DNA from: Plasmopara viticola
Lineage: Eukaryota; Oomycota; Peronosporomycetes; Peronosporales; Peronosporaceae
Length of the DNA: 64,000 nt
Direction: 5' to 3'
Assembly (NCBI GenBank): GCA_001695595.3
Contig: MBPM02000021.1
Coordinates: forward strand, 186,001 to 250,000
In this document: one piece after another, positions 10,045 to 20,204 of the stretch
Layout of the letters: each line of letters starts with the position of its first letter
Position numbering within the stretch: the first letter of the stretch is position 1
Made by a program: the position numbers and the translations under genes
The notes under the pieces: model-generated
The model's input: only the letters and a program-made list of their open reading frames with translations
Database searches by the model: none
What the model was told of the DNA's origin: nothing

Positions 10045-10411
10045 CCGACTTTTCACCAGACGCACCTTTTGGGAGTTCCACCAAGATGTGAGTCCCATTG
10101 TGACCAGGAACTTTTCGGAAAGTATTTTTTTTCGCTCCGCATCCATGACGGTCGCATTTTCTCATACTCAGCGCTTTTGCCAGCTCGCACGAATTTATTC
10201 TTCATGCAGCGGACACGCGTCGTTCTTCTTTGCCAAGTACAGCTTCAATGCAATTGGCGGAATCGAAAAGCGCCATCGTCTCGATTAATGTCATATGAAG
10301 CGCGCTCATTTTTACATCACGTGTGATCATCACGCTAACACACTTCGCCATACGTCGCGCACTTTGGCGACCCTTTACGTCGGCCATATCCTTTTTCACT
10401 ATAAAGTGCAA
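10045..10411 (-). pseudogene. Crinkler (CRN) effector N-terminal remnant 2
   Basis: The minus strand holds YEKMRPSWM (near 10160), a segment found before the HVLV motif of many CRNs, and in a neighbouring frame HILVELPKGASGEKSA. The upstream ~69-aa open piece (10411-10202) has VKMSALHMTLIETMALF, compatible with the ubiquitin-like start. The LAK motif is not readable. Frameshifts separate the pieces. It faces remnant 1 across about 200 bp, so the two are not one gene. Confidence 0.5.
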
Positions 10412-11291
10412 GAAGATAACTAATTTCTATAGCAAATGTGTTGTTGTTCTTATGTTGATGACATAAGCGTGGATTTCACCATTTTCAATGCTTTCAATAC
10501 TAAAGATTATTCGTTTTGGAGGGTTTACATTGGGCTAACAAAGGAGAGTAAATACTAATGAATTACTGAGACTTCTGTCGATATTAATTGTTGTACCGTA
10601 CTTTGACTGATAAACGAAGAAAAGCATGGCAATTGCAGTTTGGCTTCATTCGGCAAAGCATGCAGTCTTCTGTTGAAAAGCTTATTAGAGACACAAGTTC
10701 AGCAATTCGAATAAGTATGGTGCCAATTGACAAATTTTGCAGAAGGAGAATGGCCGAGGGTTCAGCGCTGCTTCACTTTGAGGTTCACTCAACTTTTCGA
10801 GGCAGCTAATGGTGGGATGCCGTTCACCAGTTTGTGCCCCTCTCTTCCAAGGATCTAACGAAATTTTGTCCCGAGTGGTACTTGTAAAGTCGATATCCGC
10901 CAGGTGAGCCAACTTCATTTCCAAACAATGTCCAATCAAGAAGCTTTGACCCACGCGACTTGGCCACGTCAAAGCAATATTCGATCGGTGATCTCAACAA
11001 TAGGATCACAAAGTCTTACCGCACAACAAAAACAAGCAGCTTAGTGCCACCGTGTATTCCGCAATGAAGCACAATATTCGTATTTTTTACACTCTCGCAA
11101 TTAGAAGTGCACCGAATGTGGAATTAGCATATAGAAGTTAGATTTTGGGCGAACCACTATGTAGAGCCCTTCACGGATTCCAATGATCTTTCGTGCCTAC
11201 GACTTGGTCGCTGATCGAGCCCTTGTACGACAACTGTGAAAAACCATACCTTACTTAATTCGTCAAGCAACTTACTTCTTTTGCACTTGGA
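10412..11291. other. Intergenic, unidentified minus-strand coding-like stretch
   Basis: Mostly AT-rich. A minus-strand ORF pair at 10685-11009 (containing LLDWTLFGNEVGSPGGYRLYK) reads like eroded protein-coding sequence. No family is recognised. It lies upstream of CRN remnant 2 on the same strand but does not resemble a CRN N-terminus. Confidence 0.25.
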
Positions 11292-11303
11292 TACGGTTCA
11301 AGT

Positions 11304-11596
11304 AATGTATAATGTATTACGTTATCGCGTTGCCAAGTTATGCACGTGCTAGGCTCAGTCTGGCTAGTCCACGGCATAGAGTGGTGTCCGCATACGTCGA
11401 GTCTCGTTCGGCGGGCAGTGCAGCCAGCACCGAGGTCTTGAGGGTCTTCCATTAGTTTGTTTATCTCTGACTTGGTAAGAGCCCAGGTGGCGCCCGGTGC
11501 TGGAGACCGTCGCGTCGAGGGTGAGACTCGTTAGAGACATGCAGATGCCCGAGAGCACCTGCCCGAAGGAGGGCGTCACCCCAACCTTTTCCAAGC
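11304..11596 (-). mobile_element. Short internally deleted LINE (copy B) with 12-bp TSD
   Basis: Same family and same internal joins as the copy at 6327-6652, 293 bp long. It lacks about 30 bp near the 5' end (after the GAGCACCTGCCCGAAG stretch). The flanking direct repeat TACGGTTCAAGT is perfect at 11292-11303 and 11597-11608. The tail is short (AATGTATAATG) before TATTACGTTATCGCG. Confidence 0.85.
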
Positions 11597-11907
11597 TACG
11601 GTTCAAGTGACTGCAGATAAACTAAAGTGCTTGCACGAGTGTCACTGTCTCATCAATATGAGCCAACGAATCCCGCGGACCCGTCACAATCCCGTTCGCG
11701 TCGAAGATTGCGCAATCAGCCGCAATGACGTTAGCAGGTAGAATTTAAAAACCTGCAATCCATTTATTGTATCAACGGATACAACTTTTGCTTGGCCATT
11801 TTGTCATTTTAAGTCTAACAAATGTTTAGGTTGAAGTTTCGTAATGCTAAGATTTGTATGGATTTAGTCCAAATTACATCACGTTCCCAACCAAATCAAG
11901 CACCAAA

Positions 11908-13029
11908 ATGCGGAGGTTCGTGGAGCAGAGCGTAGTCGCGTCTCTTGTGCCGCTGCTCAAGCGTAATTTGGCCAGGCAGCCACCTCTGCGTCATGACGCA
12001 CCTTTTGTGGTGCGTACAGCCATCGCTTGAGCGACAATAAGTCTTTATAGAATCGAAGAGAAGACTAATACTACGCTTATCGCAGCGCGCAAGCGTGGCT
12101 GCGGTCTTTCGGTGGAAAGAAAAAGAGCAAGCGTCACTCGAGTTGCTATTTGTACGACGAAGTGTGAATGAGAAGGATGCTTGGAGCGGCCAGATCGCGT
12201 TTCCCGGTGGCCGACGACAGAAGAAGACCAAGATGGCGCGTAACGTCCTGGACGACGTCTCGGACGAGTGGACGGACTGGGAGTCGCTTCGTGAGACGGC
12301 GCAGCGCGAGACGTTGGAGGAGATTGGACTGGATTTGACAAATAAGTAAGTCTCTCCCTGCTCGTGGCTGCGATCCTGGTGTCATTTACTTGCGGGAACT
12401 TGTTGCTAGACACGCGCACTATATTGGCAACTTGCCGCCCATTCAAACCCATCTTTTGCCGCTCAATGTTAGCATACAAGGTGAGAAGACAACCATGTTG
12501 CTCGTCACTTGCTAATGCGATAGTGCCAGTCTTCTTCATTGATGCAGCAGCAGACGAGCACGAGTATACGCCAAAGCTGCAATCGTCGGAGATTGCCGAC
12601 GTCTTTTGGGTCAATGTGCAAGACTTTTTCAATCCGCGGCGGTACCATGTGCTCTCGTACCCGCTAGAAGACGCTCTTCCGTCTCTTCGCAAGCATCCAC
12701 GCGTTTTGGCACTGGCAAAACGGATCCTCGGCAATATGTTGTTTGACTGCATCTACTTGCCACGTCCGGGCCAGCCACCACCCGATGACGAACGCCTCGA
12801 TCGTACCGTGTACGATTTTGTGCTCTGGGGCTTAACACTTCGTGCCGTGGTGATGATCTTCACGGCTGCAGACGCTCCGCTTCCGATGCGTCCGGATGCC
12901 CAGCATTTTGACTCCAAGATTATTGGCAATCTCATCTTGTACTGCATGCGGTACCCAGACAAGGTGATTGCAGGCACTGCCACTCTCTCGGCCATGTTGC
13001 TAGTTGGGATTGTATACAGGGTCTTGTAG
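11908..13029 (+). CDS. Nudix hydrolase (CoA-pyrophosphatase type) with C-terminal membrane helix, four exons
   Basis: Inferred exons are 11908-12009, 12086-12345, 12410-12480 and 12524-13029, giving 312 aa. Introns are 76, 64 and 43 nt with donors GTGCGT, GTAAGT and GTGAGA. CTAAT branch sites sit in introns 1 and 3; acceptors end in CAG or TAG. Reading frame is kept at all three joins. Exon 2 holds LLFVRRSV...WSGQIAFPGG, like the NUDT7/8 CoA-hydrolase signature (LL..R......G.iaFPGG), then RETAQRETLEEIGL, the Nudix core with its metal-binding glutamates. About 26 residues separate PGG from that core, much longer than the usual spacing. Exon 4 has PVFFIDAAADEHEYTP and a terminal hydrophobic segment (TATLSAMLLVGIVY), suggesting anchoring in an organelle membrane. 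Such enzymes cleave CoA or related diphosphates. Start choice: the first ATG in frame with exon 2. Confidence 0.78.
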
Positions 13030-13320
13030 AAGGACATGGCTACATTTATACAGTTGATACTGTGTACAGGACACTAAAAATGGTCTCGAGAGTGAAACGA
13101 AGGCTCCTACTGCGTCATCTTTAAACATCTTTCTTCTTAAGACTTTTACGCATCTTGTTTTCCTTCTTACAAAGAATAAAACGTAGGGTCATCTCACATT
13201 TACGTGCTTCCATTGTGCCACATTAAGCCACCTCACAAATATTAATTTAAGGGCGCGTTAACCTCATCCTCCATATCTCTTGGACATCGTTGGGCTAGAG
13301 TGTAATTTCAAATCACTGAA
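13030..13320. other. 3' flank of the Nudix gene
   Basis: AT-rich, no gene or repeat recognised. Confidence 0.35.
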
Positions 13321-13324
13321 AAGG

Positions 13325-13580
13325 ACCTGGCGTCAAAAAAAAAATTGAATGTCACGCTGGCATGGCGTACACTTGAGTCAAAAAGAATGGCGCGTGGATC
13401 AAGTACGACTGCCGTACGAACTGCTTCTTTGCAAGCTGGCGTGAGCGCTGTGTATGACAAGATGAGGCCATCATGGACGCTGAAGGACGAGAAGTATTGA
13501 AAAGACTTTTTTGCCCGCCGCAATAAAAGTCACATATTGGTCGAATTTCCAGAAAGTGTGGCAGGAAAAGAGGGTGCTTC
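13325..13580 (+). pseudogene. Crinkler (CRN) effector N-terminal remnant 3
   Basis: Plus-strand pieces include VKKNGAWIKYD (after a lost L.LFLA, as in LFLAKK.GAWL), VSAVYDKMRPSWTLKDE (13445-13495) and KSHILVEFPES (13528-13560), in at least two frames with a stop before KDFFARRN. The order and spacing match the CRN LFLAK-DWL module. The match stops at ~13560, exactly where the virus-derived block begins. Non-functional as read. Confidence 0.55.
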
Positions 13581-13589
13581 CTCAGCTCG

Positions 13590-13870
13590 TTTAGCAGCTT
13601 TTTATGTCGCTCGTTCATCAGTAAGGAATTTATTTGGGGAAGTTGCAGTTCGTTTTCGTTTCAGAAGGTTTTCCGATTCTTCCATGACTTTGTCAGCAAA
13701 CTTACAAGCTATTTCTTGGCGTCTTCGGTTAGAATTTTCTCGTCGTAACTCTTTGTTTGTTAAGAACATGGTCATCTACCACCTGTTTCAAAGTGTATTT
13801 CTCTTTAATGTATGCTCGCGTATTGATAGCCTTTTATGCAACGTCATATACTCCTCTTTAGAAATCGTCG
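13590..13870 (-). pseudogene. PLV-associated small lysine-rich ORF (unknown)
   Basis: Minus-strand pieces ISKEEYMTLHKRLSIREHTL and KFADKVMEESENLLKRKR, then FLTDERHKKLLNELRKH after a frame change, look like a short, charged, helical protein. It lies downstream of the capsid gene on the same strand and overlaps the end of the preceding ORF by about 10 bp. Function unknown. It may mark the left edge of the virus. Confidence 0.35.
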
Positions 13871-14224
13871 GATGAATCTTCAGGTGCAGTGGGCTCTTCC
13901 ATATTAAAGTCTACGTCAGTTGATTGCGAAACGTACGTATGCTTCTTTTTTCTCGCTTTTGATGTTTCATGTGCTTCGCCTTTGATAATTCCAGGAGGTC
14001 CTTTGGGACCTTTGAGTAGTTTCTTTGTGATTTGGTCATGGTCGTACTCACGATTCTTAGCCATCTCTTGCTGAAAAATTTGCAAGTGATTCAGCACTTG
14101 CGTCATCCAACGACTCGTTTTGAATTTATGTTTTCAGCTTTTTACCTTGCTCTTCGCCTTTGCATAGTAATAGCGATCATATGCCTTTTGCTTGGTCTGA
14201 TTATCGGAAAAAAAAGCCACTCAT
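13858..14224 (-). pseudogene. PLV-associated ORF with acidic C-terminus (unknown)
   Basis: From a possible ATG at 14224 the frame shifts in a T8 run, then continues through KAYDRYYYAKAKSKVKS, a TGA stop, and an open 82-aa piece (14106-13858) with QITKKLLKGPKGPPG and the acidic end EEPTAPEDSSDDF. It lies about 80 bp downstream of the capsid gene on the same strand, which suggests a virion or scaffold accessory. No family recognised. Confidence 0.4.
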
Positions 14225-14304
14225 GATTTATTTTGATTAGGCCACGTATACTGAACTTGACTAAAAAAATGTTTAATAACAATTACGTTGATTCAGCTGA
14301 ACTA

Positions 14305-16005
14305 TCAACCTTGAACTGGACCTTGCGATACCGTGCCCATAGCCGTATCGACTGTTGCAAATACTTCACGCAACACGTGGGAACAGATCGTGAGAGCGTA
14401 GTTACAGTTGGAAGTACCAGACACGATAATTCTCTTACTGGCACCATCTTCACTTGAAAGACGACGGCCAATATTTCCCGCTACAAATCGATACAGTGAT
14501 TCACATTGACGCTTAGATAGCAAACCAGCTCAAATAACATCATCAAGACCACTATCACAGCCTGACTTCGACATTTCTTGCACGAATAGATCATTTTCAA
14601 AACTGACCGGATTCTTCTAGATAGGAATGTTTCCTACCGTGACTTGCATAGTGGACATGTCGTTGCTGGCAGTGTCGATAGTGGGCGACGCAATGGATTG
14701 ATCACATCCGATACAGCAGCACCTGCCGTTGGTTTGGTAATAGCAGGTTGCATGCTCAAACGTTTTGGATTAGCAATGCCATCGCTGACCGTCCAAGTGA
14801 AGTATGCGCCGGGAGCAACAGTGAATTTATTCGTAATTCGTTCGAAGAAGCGGAAGGTTTTCTTCTGAGCTAATGCATGGTCAGCGCTTGGATTAGGCGA
14901 GTAAGTTGGAACCAAGAGACGAGAAAACGATTGCGATGGAGTGATGTCTGTTCCACCTGTTGGAGCATGGCCGTAATCGTAAGAGTAGTCGTAGACGCTG
15001 GTATAGCAAGACCACCGGCCAAAGCCGTTGTGGTAGCACGACTGCTTCAGTATTTAAGCACGGGGCAAGTGTTGACGAAATTCATATTGTTGTTTAAGCT
15101 AGCATTAGTAGCAGGCGCGACAACGCCAGCAGTACCTGTTGTAAGCAAGGTAGTCGATATACTGTTGTAATTGAGGTAAATGAAACCGCGCGTATTCTTC
15201 TGCATTGGACATTTCTTGGAATAGTCAGAGCATTCCCGCAATTTCATGCGAGCCATGTAATGCGCAACATAAAATGGCGAGCCAGCAGCAACATTACCGA
15301 CAGAGCTACATAGACTTGACATTTCGACAAGGCTTGGATATTTGCACTGCGTCTTATCACATCGAAGCGAGTTTGCCACTTTGCTGGTCAAGAGAAGTGA
15401 ATTAAGACTGTTCAGCAGCTTCCCGATTCGAATAGGTATTAGCCAATCCAAACTCACCAATGCTATTAGTAGCTGTCATAAAGGACGAAGTGGCCATGTT
15501 ATTTCGCGATTGCGCCGCTCTGCTTTACCCTTGAATCGTCGGAGTGGAAATTTCATCCAATATGAAGTTGCTGGTTGGACCATGTTTGACATACGTGTTG
15601 GAATCGTTTCAGTCAGAGCCTTGAAAGTTGTATTCACATTCTGATGAACTTGCTTCGTTTGTACAGTGGTTCCGCCAATAACAATTCGAACACTGTCAAA
15701 GATCTGCCATGCTCCAGCCTTAGGTACCAATCGATCGATAGTACAGGCAGCAGTCGAAGTGACTGAACCAGCACCACCATTAGTAATCAGGAGCTTGGCA
15801 GGCAACTCGATAACGGCTTCTTCTCTATTCAAAGACGCGGCCTGAGATGAGATGGTAGAAAAATTAAATTAAATTTGTCCAGCATATTGACTGGTGTTAG
15901 ATGTGGAATCCTGAATGTAGGTTCATTTCTTACTCTGAAGAGCGTCTCAGCTGGAGCAGATTCAGCGGAATGCACAAAATCAGAATTATTGGAAGCGAAA
16001 GACAT
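14305..16005 (-). pseudogene. Polinton-like virus major capsid protein (double jelly-roll), broken
   Basis: About 567 codons, in the size range of PLV/virophage capsid proteins. The start is the minus-strand ATG at 16005. Segments in order: an N-terminal piece to ~15905; AVIELPAKLLITNGGAGSV ... FDSVRIVIGGTTVQ (15830-15640); a middle block (15460-15047) with SPFYVAHYMARMKLRECS; FRFFERITNKFTVAPGAYF then WTVSDGIANPKRL (14870-14760), the jelly-roll linker seen in this capsid group; and LLSKRQCESLYRF then GRRLSSEDGASKRIIVSG ... VDTAMGTVSQGP at the C-terminus (14525-14305). At least four frame changes and several stops break it. A capsid protein of this type forms the hexameric capsomers of the icosahedral shell. 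Assignment rests on remembered family patterns, not a search. Confidence 0.66.
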
Positions 16006-16103
16006 AGTTTATGCGATTATGTAGATGACAATTATATTATACTTGCCAAAAAAGTAAAGCATCATGAGCGAAAAAAGATTATTAAATTTGTCTAGATCGG
16101 CAG

Positions 16104-16370
16104 ATGATCAACTCATGCGCGAATTCCCTTGGTGTCAAAGTAGATCAAATTGATTTCAAGCAGCATTTAAATAGAAACAATTGGTTAGCAGTCCTAAACA
16201 AAGATAAGACTTACTTTGATCCCCTCGGCTTACCAAGACCATGGGTGATATCAAAGGATTATTCCCATCGCGGAGTTGATATTCAAGACCCTTGATTTGG
16301 AGTAATGCGTCCTGTGGCTTCACTGCCCACAGCACACTAAAGTAAATGACTTCTTTAAGCCCTTCATACG
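16104..16370 (+). pseudogene. PLV adenain-like cysteine protease remnant
   Basis: Plus-strand ORF with NNWLAVLNKDKTYFDPLGLP (16178-16240), matching the core of viral Ulp1/adenain proteases where a catalytic His-Trp precedes a YFDsfGlpPP segment. Here the His position reads Asn (NNW), so the catalytic residue appears lost. GVDIQDP follows (family pattern: iQ....S..CG.yc), then a stop; continued reading gives FGVMRPVA where a CG motif would be expected. These enzymes mature capsid proteins. The gene lies divergently beside the capsid gene, a common PLV neighbour. Confidence 0.5.
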
Positions 16371-16409
16371 CCCGTAATGATTTTTAATGGAGTCATATCG
16401 AGACGGATC

Positions 16410-18096
16410 TTACAAACTTGGATTATCGATCGTCGACGAATACGTAGCCCAATTACCGGCTTGAGTGTAAATATTACTGCCGAAAGAAGCTGATATGTTT
16501 GTTAGAGTAAAAGGCCCGCCACCATGATTTGTCCACGCGTTAGACGCTACATCATAACTATACAAAACTTTGCTAAGTGGTATAGTTGTATTAGATGGGT
16601 CGGATCTAAGTACTTGCAAAGGGGCGTTTGGTGATCCAGTTCCGATATTAACTCTACCAGTAGATGTTACTGTAAGTCTTCGTGTATGGTCGGTCATCAA
16701 ACCCAAATCATTGGTAGTAGTAAATGCAAAATACGCAGAGTTGGTGGAGGTTGCATTTGTTGCAATGCTTAATTGTAATCCAAACCCAATAGGCGATGAG
16801 TTGATGATCCCATGAAAACCGGCATATCATAATTAGCAGTTCCATCATTGAGTACGGTAGATGCTTTGATATAAGCATTACTATAGTTTAGTGGGAGGAT
16901 TAGTCATAAATGAACTAGTGTATGACGTATTGGTGTTAAATATAAATAGTTTCAGAAACAGGGTAAGACAACCACTTGTTGGTGCAGGCGACGATCCGAA
17001 AAATTATACAAAAAGCATCCGCTAGTGAAACCACTCTTGTACGGCTGTGAATTTCCAACATTGAAACAAAACTGATGCGTTTGAGTCGTAAAACCCACGG
17101 ATGGCTTGTCCTTCCAATTGATATTAGATGAATCTGCACTAGTAGCTGAAACGCCCTCTATAAATGAACTCGGATTGTCGATATATATTAAATCTAACAC
17201 CGGATACGTTTTGTTTTTTGATTTATATGTATTTTTCGATGCAATGATTAACCGGTTTGTATCAGATACTCTATAAATGTTCATAGTCTCACAATTCGTC
17301 GATCCGCCATAGAAACGCAAACAATTGGTATCCGACGTTCCTTTAGGCATTAGCCCGACACCCAAACTATCAAGTAGACGATTGAAATGTTTCCAATGTT
17401 GTGACATCATTGTTATTGAGCTTAGCAGTAGTTGATGTCAACGCCGCTCCATTTCAACTTAAAATTTGTGTAGTTGATGTTGAGGCCAGCGGACGTATTG
17501 ATCGTAACAATCGTTATAGTCGGTGATGTCATTGATGTAGAAGCTATAAAGGCCCCAGTAATTGAAAGGTTATTGATCCTAGACAAATCTATATCACCAG
17601 AGCCTTCGAAGTTGAAGCTGAACCCAGAGCAATGCCAGCAAGTCCGCATCGAACTGTTCCATTTAAAACTTGACTTCCCCACGTATTTGCGTTGGCATTG
17701 ACTTATACAGAATTTGCTAAATTAGCGTTTTGTAAAGCATTGACTGTAAGAGTTGCCAAACTTCCAATCGACGAAATGTTTGGCTGAGCAACTGCTTAGA
17801 TTGTTTCGCTAATACTTGTAGCCGATACGTTATTAATACCGCAAGCGCTTTGCTTGCACTGGTGGCACCAGTAAAAGCTCCAGAAAATAACCAAGACCGG
17901 ACAGATCAAAACTTGATCCGTTGATCAACACCGAGCCACAGTTTCTATTACCAATCACATGTAAAGCAGAGAGAGTTCCTACTCCGCCAAGTCTCGGATA
18001 TCTTTGATCACCATTAGTTAAAGAAAGGTATTCGTTGGATGAGTTAAAATAAGAGCAATTGAATAGAGGAGAATTGATTATTGGAGGCAGAGGCAT
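16410..18096 (-). pseudogene. Tail-fibre-like virion protein, broken
   Basis: About 560 codons starting at the minus-strand ATG 18096 (MPLPPIINSPLFNCSYF). Features: YLSLTNGDQRYPRLGG and GNRNCGSVLINGSSFDLSG near the start, Ser/Thr-rich repeats with INNLSITGAFIAS and TINTSAGLNI (17560-17450), and near the C-terminus STGRVNIGTGSPNAPLQV, the GxVgIGt.sPnapL.V motif common in phage and giant-virus fibre proteins. Several frameshifts split it into five open pieces. Likely a surface attachment fibre of the ancestral virus. A tail-fibre motif beside a PLV capsid gene is expected from modular virion-decoration genes. Confidence 0.58.
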
Positions 18097-18207
18097 GTTT
18101 GATTACTATATAAAGGCATAGATGAAGAGCTTACAAATTTTGTAAGAAATTCATAGTCCTGAAACATCACAAGGGTCGGGGATAACGATAGGGAAATGTA
18201 TGTAAAG

Positions 18208-19691
18208 TTAAGACTTTGGACGTTGGAGGACTTGATATAGTGCAGGTCTGACCATGAAATGAACTGGTATTGAATACAAGAGAACTCTGCTTACGGGCAT
18301 TGCAGTGGGCTTTGTAGGAGGAAGTGTAGCGGGCTTTGTAAAAGGAAGAGCAAAGGGCTTTGCAGGAGGCTTGGGTGCATGATCGTATAAATCGTCAGGT
18401 TTAAACGATACTTCGGAAGCATTTGCTCGGTTCGCAATCTTGTTGTAGCGCGTATAAGGGGCCATGGTATTGTGGAGTAGTTTGGCATGTAGATCGTTTT
18501 TCTCGCATTTGGTAAATTTCGCATATGTTGGTGATTGAATCAAATGAGATTCAGCAATGTGTCTGATCATATTCATTGACATTTCCTTCTCATTGTACTT
18601 CACGAAAAGCCTTGATATAACCTAACTAAAGCTGTTGCTTGAGTTTGCATAATCATACTCACCTGGCTGTCGATTGAAAATACGACATAGTAGCTTAGTA
18701 GGTAGCTTTTCAAGTGTATTAAACAATAAGTCGAGGTAGGAATCGATCGAGTTCATTGGCGTGTTGACTAATTTTTTCGTTTGTGGTTTTATGAGACGAA
18801 CATATTTGAAATCATTTAAGTGTAATGTGTTGCCTTAGGTAATTCGCAACTTTTTCCGGACTGAGAAGAACGCTCGGTCATACCAAACGAAGCCGAGAAT
18901 GCACGTATAACCACAGCGTGATGTAATCAAACCCAAACTTCAAGTAATCAGTTCTCTTTGCTTTGGCCAGCTCCTCAAACTCGGCTCGAGGTAGAAAGAC
19001 TTTACTATACGTTTCGGTGAGCACCTTTGCGACTTTTTCTGAGACGGACATTAGCTCTTCATAGCTGATATCTTCTTCTCTTCCTCTGGATTTAGTCCGT
19101 TGTCCAGCTTTGCAGCTTTGTTTTGTTCACTTTGTTCCTTTCGAATCGCATTGTAATATCCGAAAGCATCACGAAATATGCTTTTATCCATTTTACACGT
19201 GGCGTTCAGTGTTAGTATGAGGACCTCTATTCTTTGTGTAGATGCTCATTAGAAGCGCAATGATACTCGAGTTTTGAAACTTACAAGTCTTTTAAAACGA
19301 AGCATCGTCGTATTTGTTTGGATACTATAATTTGAAGATGAACTCATTTGTGGACCATTGCTGTTGCGACGCCGGCCTTGTAAAGCTTAATCAGTTGTCT
19401 GGTGTATAAAAATACCGGACTATCTGACAAATTATCAGTTTTTAAAACGAAGCATCGTCGTATTTGTTTGAGTACTATAATTTGGAGATGAACTCATTTG
19501 TGGACCATTGCTGTTGCGACGCCGGTCTTGTACAGCTTGATCAGTTGTCTGATGTATAGAAATACCGTAGTATCTGACAAATTATCGCTTCCCAATCTGA
19601 TATCGCGAATGATAATATTTTTTATTTTATCCCGACTGAGTTTTTTTAAAGTTGTTAAGTTTCGACAGGCTGTGAGAGTCCTACATGGCAA
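18208..19691 (-). pseudogene. Tyrosine recombinase (integrase) of the PLV, broken
   Basis: Three degenerate parts on one strand. The N-terminal SAM-like part (19691-19494) has KIKNIIIRDIRLGSDNLSDT. The middle (19191-18700) has ISYEELMSVSEKVAKVL, DYLKFGFDYITLWLY and LHLNDFKYVRLIKPQTKKL. The catalytic part (18603-18440) has MNMIRHIAES (the second R and H), KLLHNT (the mGHs position) and YTRYNKI, with the Tyr nucleophile near 18447. A proline-rich tail (KPPAKPFALPFTKPATLPPT) follows and is unusual. A 150-bp tandem duplication interrupts the N-terminal part. Such enzymes insert PLV genomes into host DNA. Confidence 0.55.
19291..19590. repeat. Tandem duplication, 2 x 150 bp
   Basis: Units 19291-19440 and 19441-19590 align without gaps over almost the full length, with only about a dozen mismatches. 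Both start TTTAAAACGAAGCATCGTCG and end near CTGACAAATTATC. The repeat sits inside the integrase N-terminal coding region; 150 is a multiple of 3. Confidence 0.9.
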
Positions 19692-19804
19692 ACTTGTTCG
19701 TTCGAGTCACTCTCAATTGAACAAAGGCCACTCGCACTAATTTCATCCTGAAAATTGCAAAAAACTTGTAAAGGCTCATAATCGGGCAAAGGAACGTTAC
19801 ACAT

Positions 19805-20080
19805 ATGTCTCACGGAGAAGTTCTACGTACTCATCAATTAGGACTTGGTGGCTCCGACTTCTGGAGCAATCTCTGAAACGGTATTAAGAAAAGTGCTAGC
19901 GCTGCGTGAAACTTTCTCAAAGCTAATATGAAGCCTATTACTTCCGGACTCTTGGATGGTATTGCTACCGCAGCCGAGCCCAAAGCGGCCCCATCGCGTG
20001 GTTTGGTGAAAGACGTCAGTGGAGTTGGAATGGCTCTTTTCATGACGGAGCTTTCGACTTTGTACTGTAGTTATGTTTAA
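19805..20080 (+). pseudogene. PLV small virion protein, two nonsense codons
   Basis: A 91-codon frame from the ATG at 19805 to TAA at 20078. It reads LGLGGSDFWSNL, stop, NGIKKSASAA, stop, NFLKANMKPITSGLLDG, then AAPSRGLVKDVSGVG. The composition (Gly-rich start, amphipathic Lys/Ala helix, Pro-Ile turn) resembles small minor capsid/membrane-active proteins of Polintons, PLVs and adenovirus pX/VI. Both internal stops are TGA at positions where a Trp codon would be natural. It runs opposite to the integrase. Confidence 0.45.
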
Positions 20081-20204
20081 TTTTAGTGTATAGATTTTAT
20101 AAGTATAAAATAGCAGTCATGACTTGAGAATTTATAAATCGTTCATCTACAATCGGAGATTTGCTACATCGATAGCACGTTAAACCTTTTGAAGCATCGT
20201 TGTA

